Part shown: one piece after another, positions 49,264 through 58,534 of the stretch
How the letters are laid out: every line of letters starts with the position of its first letter
How positions within the stretch are numbered: the first letter of the stretch is position 1
NCBI RefSeq assembly: GCF_030816195.1
Contig: NZ_JAUSXS010000001.1
Coordinates: 4,115,501-4,179,500, forward strand
Length of the DNA: 64,000 bases
Source of the DNA: Pseudomonas sp. W4I3
Lineage (GTDB): Bacteria > Pseudomonadota > Gammaproteobacteria > Pseudomonadales > Pseudomonadaceae
Reading direction: 5' to 3'
The notes under the pieces: generated by a model
Seen by the model: only the letters and a program-made list of their open reading frames with translations
What the model was told of the DNA's origin: nothing
Database searches by the model: none
Program-made: the position numbers and the translations under genes

Positions 49264-50394
49264 ATGCGCAAATTACTCGTGTTCACCGTCACCATGGCCC
49301 TGTTTGCCGCCCTCGCCGCGTATCTGGTCTGGACCCAGGAGCGCCCCGTGGCGCATTACCTGTCGGACCTGCGCATCACCCTAGCCGTCAATGAAGGCCA
49401 ACCGGCCGACCGCGGCAACCTGCTGGGGATCCAGCCGGAGCTGTTTCCCGCCGACTACCAGAGCCTGGAACGTCTGCACCTGAAGCTCTCGGCCTATCTG
49501 CAAAAGGCCCGTGATATGGGCTTGATCAACGACAAGACCGTCGTAGTGCTGCCGGAACACATCGGCACCTGGCTGATGCTGGCCGGCGAGAAAAACGAGC
49601 TGTACCAGGCTACCCATCTCAAGGACGCCATGAACTGGCTGTCGATCAGCAACCCGGTGCCGTTCATGCGTGCCTGGATCAGCGCCACCGGCGACAACCG
49701 CATGGACGATGCGTACCTGCGCATGAAAGCGCCGGGCATGGCGCGCGATTATCAAGTGCTGTTCGGCGGGCTGGCCAAGGAGTTCGGCGTGACCCTGGTG
49801 GCCGGCTCCATCGCCCTGCCCAACCCCACGGTGAGCCAGGGGCAACTGCAGGTCGGCCACGGCGCGCTGTACAACGTCAGCCTGGTGTTCGCCGCCGATG
49901 GCCTGCCCTTGGGCCAGCCGCAGCGTCAGCTGTACCCGATCTACGACGAACGCGGTTTTATCGAACCCGGCGATGAAAACGTCGTCAGCGTGGTCGACAC
50001 CCCGGCCGGGCGCCTGGGCATCCTGATCGGCAGCGACAGCTGGTACCCGGACAACTACCGCAAGCTCAACGAACAATCAGCCCAGCTGATTGCAGTACCG
50101 GCCTACGTGACCGGGCGCGACACCTGGGAGCGTCCTTGGCGCGGCTTCAAGAGCGTGTCGACCCCGCCTGAAGTCAGCCTCAAGCCCGAAGAAACCAGCG
50201 AGGGCGAAGCCTGGCGCCGCCTGACCCTGATCAGCCAGCCGCCCATCAGCCAAGCCACGACGGGCATGAGCGTGTTCTTGCGCGGACAGTTTTGGGACCT
50301 GGGCAGCGCCGGGCAGAGCTTTCTGAGCCGCAACGGGCAGCTGTTCGCCGACGGCGATGCCCGTGGCGCGCGCCTGCTGAATATCTGGCTGTAA
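49264..50394 (+). CDS. Membrane-anchored nitrilase-fold protein lacking the catalytic Cys
   Basis: 376 residues. One N-terminal membrane helix (about 5–22), then a carbon-nitrogen hydrolase fold facing the periplasm. The first catalytic residue is present (Glu98 in VVVLPEHIGTWL). The lysine position reads GQPQRQLYPIYDERGF (Arg221) instead of RxxKxHLF. The nucleophile motif GxLICYDxxFPE reads GILIGSDSWYPDNYR, with Gly256 where Cys is expected. So it is probably not an amidase or nitrilase, though the overall fold is well kept. It is followed 4 bases later by an AraC regulator gene. Confidence 0.82.
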   Translation: MRKLLVFTVTMALFAALAAYLVWTQERPVAHYLSDLRITLAVNEGQPADRGNLLGIQPELFPADYQSLERLHLKLSAYLQKARDMGLINDKTVVVLPEHIGTWLMLAGEKNELYQATHLKDAMNWLSISNPVPFMRAWISATGDNRMDDAYLRMKAPGMARDYQVLFGGLAKEFGVTLVAGSIALPNPTVSQGQLQVGHGALYNVSLVFAADGLPLGQPQRQLYPIYDERGFIEPGDENVVSVVDTPAGRLGILIGSDSWYPDNYRKLNEQSAQLIAVPAYVTGRDTWERPWRGFKSVSTPPEVSLKPEETSEGEAWRRLTLISQPPISQATTGMSVFLRGQFWDLGSAGQSFLSRNGQLFADGDARGARLLNIWL

Positions 50395-50398
50395 CTGC

Positions 50399-51433
50399 GT
50401 GAAGCCGGTGCGCCTGGGGGATTTGTCGGTGGGCTTCGTGCACACCTTGGCCGATGCCATCCATAGCCACGGTCTGGACCCGCAACCTCTGTTGCTGCAA
50501 TACGGCCTGGACCCTGCACGCCTGGCTGAAGCGGGGGCGCGTTTGTCGATCCCGCGCTATATGCGCCTGGGCCATGCGGCCATTCAACTGACCGCCGATC
50601 CGGGCCTGGGCCTGCGCATGGGCCAGCTCAGTCGCCTGAGCCAAGCCGGGCTCGCCGGTGTCACCGCCGCCCAGGCGCCGAATGTGCGCGAAGCTGCGCG
50701 CACGCTGACACGTTTCGAACCTCTGTATGGCTCCAATTACCGTGGGCAGTCGAGTTTTCATGAAGACGCTGAAGGCGCCTGGCTGAGGTTCTATTCCATC
50801 AGTCCCTACAATGCCTACAACCGCTTTGTGGTGGACTCGATCATCGCCGGCTGGCTGCATCAACTCTCAAGCCTGGCGCAACAGCGCGTGCAGGCCCAAC
50901 GCATCGAGATCGAGTTCCAGGCGCCGGAGTACAGCGAGCTGTATGGCGTGCTGGGGGACGCACCGGTGCAGTTCGGCGCCGAGAACAATCAACTGCGCCT
51001 CAGCCAACCCACCCTGGCCCTGCGCAACCCGCAACACTGCCCAAGTACCTGGCAGCTTTTACTGCAGCTGTGTGAACGGGAACTGGAGCAACTGACCCGC
51101 ACCCGCAGCCTGCGCGAGCGCATTACTCGCTTGCTCGGGCCGATGCTCAATGGTGGCCGGGAACCCGACCTGGAAGAAGTGGCGGCACGCTTGAAGCTGC
51201 CCACCTGGACACTGCGGCGCAAACTGGCCGACGAGGGCACCCAGTTCCGCGCGATTCTCAACGACACCCGCCGCGACCTGGCCATGACCTACATCCGCGA
51301 CACGGAGCTGGCCTTTGGCGAGATTGCCTACTTGCTCGGTTTTGCCTCGGCCCAAGCCTTCCAACGCGCCTTCAGGCGCTGGAACAACCAGACCCCAGGG
51401 GAATTTCGCCGCAGCCAGCGGCATTCCGCCTGA
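50399..51433 (+). CDS. AraC-family regulator (ArgR/OruR-like architecture)
   Basis: 344 residues with GTG start. The N-terminal domain (about 20–210) is the arabinose-binding-like region seen in OruR and similar regulators (LLLQYGLDPARLAEAGARLS). The C-terminal double HTH shows DLEEVAARLKLPTWTLRRKL and YIRDTELAFGEIAYLLGFAS with FQRAFRRWNNQTPGEFRRSQ. It begins 4 bases after the nitrilase-like gene, so they may be co-transcribed. Effector unknown. Confidence 0.9.
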   Translation: MKPVRLGDLSVGFVHTLADAIHSHGLDPQPLLLQYGLDPARLAEAGARLSIPRYMRLGHAAIQLTADPGLGLRMGQLSRLSQAGLAGVTAAQAPNVREAARTLTRFEPLYGSNYRGQSSFHEDAEGAWLRFYSISPYNAYNRFVVDSIIAGWLHQLSSLAQQRVQAQRIEIEFQAPEYSELYGVLGDAPVQFGAENNQLRLSQPTLALRNPQHCPSTWQLLLQLCERELEQLTRTRSLRERITRLLGPMLNGGREPDLEEVAARLKLPTWTLRRKLADEGTQFRAILNDTRRDLAMTYIRDTELAFGEIAYLLGFASAQAFQRAFRRWNNQTPGEFRRSQRHSA

Positions 51434-51441
51434 CGTCGGGG

Positions 51442-51528
51442 TTACAGCTCGGTGGCATCGTCGACCGGATCCAGCGGGTCGAATTCGAATGCCTGGTACT
51501 CCAGCAGTTCTTCCTGGTAATCGTCCAT
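51442..51528 (-). CDS. 28-residue acidic small protein
   Basis: Short frame MDDYQEELLEYQAFEFDPLD continuing PVDDATEL. Very acidic: 12 Asp/Glu and no Lys, Arg or His. A near-consensus ribosome site AAGGAG lies 5 bases before the ATG. It is convergent with the AraC gene and 8 bases from its stop. No known family is recognised. The strong ribosome site and clean frame argue for a real small protein; it could also be a leader or a DNA-mimic-like peptide. Confidence 0.6.
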   Translation of the reverse strand: MDDYQEELLEYQAFEFDPLDPVDDATEL

Positions 51529-51694
51529 GGGGGACTCCTTGTTGAGTTAAATTCGGCCGCACGATTAATGACCTGCACCCGCAGCGTAAAGTGCCGTCAT
51601 GACGAAAAAATGTCTGCGCCGTGACATTCCTGCCTTTGAAGATTAAACGTGTCAGGGCCACGCTGATTTAAATGGCGATTTTTTAGATGCACTT

Positions 51695-51714
51695 GCAATC
51701 ATTGCAATTGCAAT
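51695..51714 (+). promoter_or_regulatory. Putative MarR operator before the pseudo-E1 gene
   Basis: ATTGCAATTGCAAT (51701–51714) is a perfect 14-bp palindrome, preceded by another half-site TGCAATC. It is 53 bases before the ATG. The same ATTGCAATTGCAA occurs at 53339, before the E1 gene. Confidence 0.75.
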
Positions 51715-51766
51715 CATTAACCGGACTCCGTTAGGGTAGGCACACCTGTCGTCTGGAGCCACGCCC

Positions 51767-52774
51767 ATGCCCGCCTCTACCGCAAACGCCGCGCAGTGGT
51801 GCATCGACGCACTTAGCACCTGCGCAGACTCGCGCAGCTCGCCGCTGTACACGGTCATGACCATGGCCAGCGCGTTGGAATTCAGCCGGCACGCCTGGGT
51901 GATTCGCGGCCAGTCACGCAGCCGACGCGCAGGCAACTGGCCCACGTGGTTTGCGCGCAACACCGGCGAGAAACCCATGCTCTACCTGCACAGCGTGACG
52001 TCGTCCGCACAGCTGCGCGCATTGTCAGACTGCACCGCCCAACGCGGCATCTTGTGCAATGACAGCGAAACACAGCCATCCCCTTGGCCGAAGGGCGCGC
52101 ACCCGTCGCTGCCATTGTGGCTGTCGACCGATCCACGCTGCACACCCTACGACCCAGCCTCGGGCGAAGAAGCACGCACGATCGTATTGGCCGGGTTGCG
52201 CACGTTATATGTCGATGGCAAGCCAGGGTTTTATTACCTGGCGCTGCATGATCAGGAAAGCGCCATTGCACCTCAGGCGCTGGATCCTGAAGGCACGATC
52301 AAGGGCATGTATCCGGTTCGGCAACCAGGCAGCGTGGAGGCTGTGAGATTGCTCGGCGCCGGCCGGGCCTTGGCGGAGGTGCTGCACGCCGCGCAGTTGC
52401 TGGAGCAGGAATGGGGCATCACCGCGCACGTATGGAGTTGCCCCAGTTACACACGGTTGGCCCGCGAGGCGGCGGCCGCTGAGCACTGGAACCGCCTGCA
52501 TCCGCTGGCGCCCAGGCGTAGCTGCCATTTGCGCGACTGCCTGGCGGGGAGCCGAACCCCGGTGATTGCCGTTACTGGCTACCCACAGACGGTCGTTGAC
52601 CCGTTGGCGGCGCATGTGGACACGCGCTTCGTGGCGCTGGGCGCAGGCTCGGTGCAGGCAGCAGCACCGAACCGTTATTGGATTGCAACCTTGGCGCTGA
52701 AAGCCTTGGCCGATGACGGGCATCTGGACACACAGAAAGTGGCAGACGCCCTGCAACGCTATTGCCTGAAATGA
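51767..52774 (+). CDS. Half-length pyruvate-dehydrogenase-E1-like protein without catalytic residues
   Basis: 335 residues that align by eye to the C-terminal ~330 residues of the E1 at 53414. Paired segments include PRCTPYDPASGEEA (CCVAYDPTFAYELA), GTIKGMYPV (GILKGMYPL), LGAGRALAEVLHAAQLLEQE (MGSGSILREVIAAAALLERD), ALGAGSVQAA (ALGTDGFGQS) and ALKALADDGHLDTQKVADAL (ALKALADDGVIGRDKVVDAI). The thiamine-diphosphate domain with GDG is absent. The protein begins where E1 has its catalytic LNESG, here ANAAQ, so the catalytic Glu is missing. ATG with GGAG. It is not a decayed remnant: the frame is open and well formed. Probably a regulatory or structural partner; function unknown. Confidence 0.8.
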   Translation: MPASTANAAQWCIDALSTCADSRSSPLYTVMTMASALEFSRHAWVIRGQSRSRRAGNWPTWFARNTGEKPMLYLHSVTSSAQLRALSDCTAQRGILCNDSETQPSPWPKGAHPSLPLWLSTDPRCTPYDPASGEEARTIVLAGLRTLYVDGKPGFYYLALHDQESAIAPQALDPEGTIKGMYPVRQPGSVEAVRLLGAGRALAEVLHAAQLLEQEWGITAHVWSCPSYTRLAREAAAAEHWNRLHPLAPRRSCHLRDCLAGSRTPVIAVTGYPQTVVDPLAAHVDTRFVALGAGSVQAAAPNRYWIATLALKALADDGHLDTQKVADALQRYCLK

Positions 52775-52798
52775 GCTGGGATGCAGCAGCTTGCGCAC

Positions 52799-53269
52799 TC
52801 AGCTTTTGCGTCGACCACGGGTTTGCACACCCGCATCCATCGCCAGCCCCGCCGTGCGCTCCAGCGCATCGGCAAAGGCCTGGCGCTGCTCAGGCTCGAT
52901 CTGCGACAAGAACAGCTCGTCAACGGTGCTTTCGTAGATTTTCCACATCTTTTTGCGCAGGGTGCGGCCCGCCTCGGTGATCGAGGCAAACGCCGCTCGG
53001 CCATCACCGTCGGAACGCGAGCGCACCACCAGACCGTCTTTTTCCAGGCGGTCGACCAGACGGGTGAGGTTGTAACGCTCAATGGCCAGCACATCGGCCA
53101 GTTCATGCATGCGGCGAGTGCCTTCAGCGCCGCTTTCCAGCCCCCACAACGCGTCGTACCAGGCATACGGCGGCAGTTGCGCCTCGGCCAACCGGCGCTC
53201 GATCTCACGGATGACCGTCCTGTGGGCCCTGACAAAACGGAACCATACATCAGGCTCTTTCGACGACAT
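52799..53269 (-). CDS. MarR-family regulator of the E1 locus
   Basis: 156 residues. HTH/wing segment ELADVLAIERYNLTRLVDRL, then EKDGLVVRSRSDGDGRAAFA. The start MSSKEPDVWF (ATG) is preferred to a TTG 24 bases upstream. It is convergent with the pseudo-E1 gene and divergent from the E1 gene. The palindrome ATTGCAATTGCAA before both E1-related genes is its likely operator. By MarR precedent it represses both until a small ligand binds; the ligand may be a 2-oxo acid, but that is a guess. Confidence 0.88.
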   Translation of the reverse strand: MSSKEPDVWFRFVRAHRTVIREIERRLAEAQLPPYAWYDALWGLESGAEGTRRMHELADVLAIERYNLTRLVDRLEKDGLVVRSRSDGDGRAAFASITEAGRTLRKKMWKIYESTVDELFLSQIEPEQRQAFADALERTAGLAMDAGVQTRGRRKS

Positions 53270-53338
53270 GCAACACCATCCGGGGATTTTCAAGAAGGTT
53301 GCAATAGTAGCTCATCCCAGGCTAAATTCCGGCATGTC

Positions 53339-53351
53339 ATTGCAATTGCAA
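53339..53351 (+). promoter_or_regulatory. Putative MarR operator between marR and the E1 gene
   Basis: ATTGCAATTGCAA, 13 bases of the 14-bp palindrome found at 51701, in the 144-bp divergent region. A further half-site TTGCAAT lies at 53299–53305, nearer the marR start. Confidence 0.72.
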
Positions 53352-53413
53352 CTACATTGCACCACGCCCACAAGGAGTCCGCCGCCTGGAATCCGCCTAC
53401 CCTGGAGCCTTTT

Positions 53414-56075
53414 ATGAACCCCAATAACGCAGCATCTCTGGACAACGATCCACAGGAAACCGCGCGAGTGGCTGGACTCCATCGAATCGGTGCTGTCTGC
53501 CGAAGGCCGCCCGCGCGCCCATTACCTGATCGACCAGTTGCTGGATTTCGACGTAGCGCGCCACGGCGACTTTTATGGACGGGTGACCACCCCTTACGTC
53601 AATACCATTGCCGTCGATCGCGAGGCGCCCTACCCCGGCAATCTCGACATCGAACGCCGGACCAATGCGTTTATCCGCTGGAACGCCATGGCGATGGTAT
53701 TGCGTGCCGGCAAACACTCAGGCGTAGGTGGGCATATCGCGACCTATGCGTCAGCCGCGGTGCTCTACGACGTAGGCTTCGACCATTTCTTCCGTGGCCG
53801 AACCGATACGTTCGACGGCGACCTGGTGTACATCCAGGGCCATTCCTCCCCAGGCATTTACGGTCGCGCTTATCTGGAAGGCCGTATCAACGAAGCCCAA
53901 CTGGATAACTTCCGCCGCGAGGCCGGTGGCGAAGGTCTGTCTTCCTACCCTCATCCACGGCTGATGCCGGACTTCTGGCAATTCCCAACGGTGTCCATGG
54001 GGCTCGGGCCGATCACTGCCGCTTACCAGGCGCGCTTTATGCGTTACCTGGAATTTCGCGAGCTCAAGCAATACCAGGATCGCAAGGTCTGGGCGTTCCT
54101 CGGTGACGGCGAAATGGACCAACCGGAATCACTGGCGGCCATCTCCCTGGCGGGGCGCGAAAAACTCGACAACCTGATCTTCGTCGTCAACTGCAACCTG
54201 CAACGCCTGGACGGCCCGGTGCGCGGTAACGCCAAGGTGATCCAGGAATTCGAAAGCGTGTACCGCGCCGCCGGCTGGAATGTGATCAAGGTGATCTGGG
54301 GCGGTGGCTGGGACGCGTTGCTGGAAAAGGACCACAGCGGCCTGCTGCGCCAACGCATGATGGAATGTGTGGACGGCGACTACCAAAATTACAAATCCCA
54401 GAATGGCGCCTACGTACGCGAACATTTCTTCGGCAAGTATCCGCAGCTGTTGGCACTGGTTGCAGACATGTCCGACGACGATATCTGGAAACTCTCACGG
54501 GGTGGGCATGACCCGGCCAAGGTCTACAACGCCTACGCCGCCGCGGTACGCCACAAGGGCCAGCCCACTGTGATCCTGGCCAAGACCGTAAAGGGCTTTG
54601 GCATGGGCGAGGCCGGCGAAGGCCAGAACATCAATCATCAATTGAAAAAGATGGGTGCCGAGGCGGTAAAAGCCTTCCGCGATCGCTTCGGGCTGGACGT
54701 GGCCGATGACCAGCTCGACGCGATTCCTTACCTAAAACCCGCCGCCGACAGTGCAGAAGCCCACTACTTCAGCGCCCGGCGCCAGGCCCTGGGCGGGTAC
54801 GTGCCGGCTCGGCACAGCAGCGTAGCTCCTTTGACGATCCCGCCCCTGTCCGCATTCGCCACTCAACTCAAGGACACCGGCGAGCGCGCTATTTCCACCA
54901 CCATGGCGTTCGTCCGCATTCTCGGCACGCTGCTCAAGGACCCGCACCTGAGCAAACTGATCGTACCCATCGTGCCGGATGAGTCGCGCACCTTCGGTAT
55001 GGAAAGCCTGTTCCGGCAGATCGGCATCCACTCTGCCGTTGGCCAGCTATACACCCCACAGGACGCTGGGCAACTGAGCTACTACAAAGAGAGCAAAGAC
55101 GGACAGATCATGCAGGAAGGCCTGAATGAATCCGGTGCCATTTCTTCATGGATCGCGGCGAGTACGTCCTACAGCAACCACGGCCTGATGACCGTGCCTT
55201 TTTATATCTTCTACTCGATGTTCGGCTTCCAACGCGTCGGCGATCTTGCCTGGGCGGCGGGTGATGCACGCGCCCGCGGCTTTCTGCTGGGCGCCACGGC
55301 CGGGCGCACCACCCTGATGGGTGAAGGGTTGCAGCATGACGATGGGCACAGCCATATCCTGGCGTCAGTGATTCCTTGCTGCGTGGCCTATGACCCGACC
55401 TTTGCCTACGAGCTGGCGGTGATTATTCGCGAAGGCATGCGACGCATGTATGTCGAGCAGGAAGACATTTACTACTACATCACCCTGCTCAACGAAAACT
55501 ACCCGCACCCGGCAATGCCCGAAGGCGTCGAGACTGGCATTCTCAAGGGTATGTATCCGTTGAGCACCCACCGCCAATCAAGCGTGCAACTGATGGGCAG
55601 TGGTTCGATTCTGCGTGAGGTGATCGCCGCAGCTGCGCTGCTTGAGCGGGACTTCGCCGTGCACAGCGATGTCTGGAGCGTCACCAGCCTGACTGAACTG
55701 CGCCGCGACGGGCACGCGATGGAACGCTGGAACCTGTTGCATCCGAGCGATGAACCGCGCCTGAGCTATGTGGAACAGTGTCTCGCCGACAAGACCGGAC
55801 CGGTGGTGGTCGCAACCGACTACATGAAACTATTCGCCGACCAGATTCGCCCCTTCGTACACGGCCGCCGCTTTGTGGCGCTGGGCACGGATGGTTTCGG
55901 GCAGTCGGATACACGCGAAGCGTTGCGCGAGTTTTTTGAAGTGGATCGACATTTCATCGTGCTGGCGGCCCTGAAGGCCTTGGCAGATGACGGCGTGATC
56001 GGCCGTGACAAGGTCGTGGACGCCATCAGCCGCTACGGGATCAATGCCGACAAGGCAGATCCCGTAACGGTCTGA
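53414..56075 (+). pseudogene. Homodimeric pyruvate/2-oxo-acid dehydrogenase E1 with one-base frameshift near the start
   Basis: AceE/MdeB-type thiamine-diphosphate dehydrogenase. The ATG at 53414 has GGAG and reads MNPNNAASLDNDPQET. One extra base (G53462) then shifts the frame; the correct continuation REWLDSIESVLSAEG is in the next frame and stays open to 56075. Corrected length is 886 residues, against 887 for E. coli AceE. Motifs are intact: GDGEMDQPES (54103 on), VNCNLQRLDG, catalytic Glu in LNESG (55128–55130) and GEGLQHDDGHSHI. Translation from the internal GTG at 53490 would give an 861-residue protein lacking the N-terminal ~25 residues used by E1p to bind E2. The frameshift could also be a sequencing error. 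There are no E2/E3 genes here, as in the MdeB oxobutyrate dehydrogenase context. Confidence 0.88.
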
Positions 56076-56076
56076 G

Positions 56077-56895
56077 CTACTGGGCTGGGGTCGGCAGGGG
56101 TGGAATCGCCTCTGTCGGCGCGGGCAGGTTCGGATTGGTCGGCGCAGGCGCGGGTTCTGTTACCGGTGTCGGTGCCGTCTCCGGGACGGGCTCTACGCTT
56201 GGCGCGATGGGCGCGGCTTCGGGCGGCGGTGCGAGCGGCTGTGCAGCGGAAGGCGTGACAGGCGTTTCCTGAGGCGTCTCGACCTTCTCGGTTGCCGGCG
56301 CAGCTTTCTGCTCGGGCATGCCAAGCTCGTCCTTTGGCTTCTCGGGAATATGCGCCGCCTGCTTCACTTCCTGGGGCAGGAACACATCCACCAAGGCAAA
56401 GTAACGCTCATAGAACTTGGGCGCCGAGACGGTCTCGCTCGCCACCTTGACCATCGAGTCATCGGTGGAGCCGATGGGCATCGACACCGAGCCCAATACC
56501 CCAACCCCGAGGCTCGCGGAATTGTTGACCTTCTTCAGCGCATAACGGTCCTGCAAGGCGTTGGCGAACATCGTCGAGTGATTGCTGCCTTTGCCATCTG
56601 CGGCACACACCACGTTGAAGCTGATCTGCAGATGGGTCTCGCCGGTCTGCTGGAAACTCTTGTTGCCGGCCACCAACTTCGGATCGCTGCTGGTGATGAT
56701 ATAGCCCTGGCTGAGCAGCGCACGACGCGCCGCTTCACAGGCCGCCACATCGCTCACCGGGTAATCGCGGGAAAAGGTACCGGAGTCGTCGAAATTCTCA
56801 TGTTCATAAATAGCGGTCTTGGGTGACGAGCAACCCGCCGCGCCCGCCAGCACCAGCGCCAACCCTAGGTTTCGCAAGTGAAATGATGTCGACAT
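56077..56895 (-). CDS. DUF2242 lipoprotein with Pro-rich tail
   Basis: 272 residues. Signal peptide with lipobox AAGC (Cys22). The folded DUF2242 domain (about 30–185: YEHENFDDSGTFSRDYPVSD, CEAARRALLSQGYIITSSDP) is followed by a ~80-residue Pro/Ala/Glu-rich tail (TPVTPSAAQPLAPPPEAAPI), likely an extended periplasmic tether. Function unknown. It is convergent with the E1 gene, one base between stops. Confidence 0.88.
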   Translation of the reverse strand: MSTSFHLRNLGLALVLAGAAGCSSPKTAIYEHENFDDSGTFSRDYPVSDVAACEAARRALLSQGYIITSSDPKLVAGNKSFQQTGETHLQISFNVVCAADGKGSNHSTMFANALQDRYALKKVNNSASLGVGVLGSVSMPIGSTDDSMVKVASETVSAPKFYERYFALVDVFLPQEVKQAAHIPEKPKDELGMPEQKAAPATEKVETPQETPVTPSAAQPLAPPPEAAPIAPSVEPVPETAPTPVTEPAPAPTNPNLPAPTEAIPPLPTPAQ

Positions 56896-57127
56896 CGAAA
56901 ATCCTGAGAAAAACAGTCCGGGCGGTATTGTGCAACAGAACGAGGCCTTGGCGCGCGCATTCCTGTCGGTAAAACGTCACAAGCTCATAAGGCTGGCGCT
57001 GCCAACTATGACAAGTTTGTTTACAACTTATTCCCCAACTTCCTATTATCGCCCTGGGTGCGCTGCTGCATACGGCACAGCGCAGGTTAAAGGATAGCGT
57101 TGGTCGGGCCGCCAATGGAGATAGGTC

Positions 57128-58477
57128 GTGCCTGATAAATACCCAGCCATCCCCCGCCCGCAGCGGTTGACCGAGGGCGCACTCTCTGCCCTTGGGCGCT
57201 TTTCGGACATTGAAGCCGTCAGCGGCATCGTCCTGTTATTGGCCGCCATTGTCGCCTTGATCTGGGCCAACAGCCCGGCGGCCGACACCTACGAGCACTT
57301 CTGGAACACCCCGATCACCCTGGGCCTGGGCGACTACAGCGTATCGCGCTCCCTGCACTTTCTGGTCAATGACGGCCTGATGACCATCTTCTTTCTGGTG
57401 GTGGGCGCGGAGATACGCCAGGAAATCAAGGACGGCGCACTCGCCAACCTGAAGCTGGCCACACTGCCACTGGGCGCTGCGCTGGGTGGCGTACTGATGC
57501 CGGCGATCATTTACACCGTGCTCAACCACGGCACCGCCGCCGCCAGTGGCTGGGCCGTACCTACCGCAACGGACATCGCCTTTGCCGTCGGCGTGCTGGC
57601 ACTGTTGGGCAGGTCGATTCCCAGCAGCGTGCGTATCTTGCTGCTGGCCTTGGCGATTATCGATGACATCGTGGCGATCCTGATCATTGCTGTTTTCTTC
57701 ACCGCGAGCCTTGATTACATGGGGCTGGTGATCGCCGTTGGCGGGCTGGCACTGGTGCTGGTTTTCCAGCGCATGGGCATCGGCAAGGCCGCTGTCTACC
57801 TGCTGCCCGGGGCAATCGTGTGGTTCGGCCTGCTCAAGACCGGCGTTCATCCAACGCTCGCGGGCGTGATCCTGGGGCTGATGACGCCGGTCAACTCCAA
57901 GCCCACCACCGAGCGCCCGCTGGACACCATAGGCCGCACGTTCAACGAATTGATGGAGCGCTTCTCCCAGTCCCATGAAGACCCGGAGCACGTTACGCAG
58001 CCACTCAAGCAATTGCGCGAAGCGCAGCGCGAAATCTTACCGCCAGTGCAGCGGGTCCAATCGGCCTTGCACCCGTGGGTGGCATTCGGCGTGATGCCGC
58101 TGTTCGCGCTGGCCAACGCCGGTGTCAGCCTGAGCGGCTTCAACCTGGACGACCCCCTGCCCCACGGCGTGTTCATGGGGGTCATCTTCGCCCTGGTGCT
58201 GGGCAAACCGTTGGGCGTGATGTTGGCCAGTGTCACGCTGGTCAAGCTCAACCTCTGCCAGCTACCGGACGGCGTCACCTGGTCGGGTGTCGGCCTGGTG
58301 GGTCTGCTCGCGGGGATTGGTTTCACCATGTCGATCTTCATCTCGTCCCTGGCGTTCTCCGACCCGGCCTTGCTGTCGGCGGCCAAGCTGAGCGTATTGA
58401 CGGCTTCGACCCTGGCGGCGGTCATTGGCCTGACCTGGGGCAAGCTCAAGTTCTCGGGCAAGCAATCTGAGAGCTAA
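57128..58477 (+). CDS. nhaA: Na+/H+ antiporter NhaA
   Basis: Sodium and pH homeostasis by electrogenic Na+/H+ exchange. 449 residues, longer than E. coli NhaA (388) because of a hydrophilic loop (about 265–305: RPLDTIGRTFNELMERFSQS) as in other pseudomonads. The double Asp of the ion-binding site is in LALAIIDDIVAILIIAVF. TATDIAFAVGVLALLG is the crossing helix. GTG start with GGAG about 10 bases before it. Confidence 0.95.
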   Translation: MPDKYPAIPRPQRLTEGALSALGRFSDIEAVSGIVLLLAAIVALIWANSPAADTYEHFWNTPITLGLGDYSVSRSLHFLVNDGLMTIFFLVVGAEIRQEIKDGALANLKLATLPLGAALGGVLMPAIIYTVLNHGTAAASGWAVPTATDIAFAVGVLALLGRSIPSSVRILLLALAIIDDIVAILIIAVFFTASLDYMGLVIAVGGLALVLVFQRMGIGKAAVYLLPGAIVWFGLLKTGVHPTLAGVILGLMTPVNSKPTTERPLDTIGRTFNELMERFSQSHEDPEHVTQPLKQLREAQREILPPVQRVQSALHPWVAFGVMPLFALANAGVSLSGFNLDDPLPHGVFMGVIFALVLGKPLGVMLASVTLVKLNLCQLPDGVTWSGVGLVGLLAGIGFTMSIFISSLAFSDPALLSAAKLSVLTASTLAAVIGLTWGKLKFSGKQSES

Positions 58478-58534
58478 GCGCCACCGCCATAAGCATGCGG
58501 CGTACAAAGCGGCCAACCGGCGCTCCGAACGACG

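Noticed and set aside
52781..53908. 375-codon frame running through the MarR gene and the start of E1
   Set aside because: Only residues 212–227 (from 53414) are real coding sequence; the rest is antisense to marR or the wrong E1 frame. It does, however, carry the true E1 start and exposes the frameshift.
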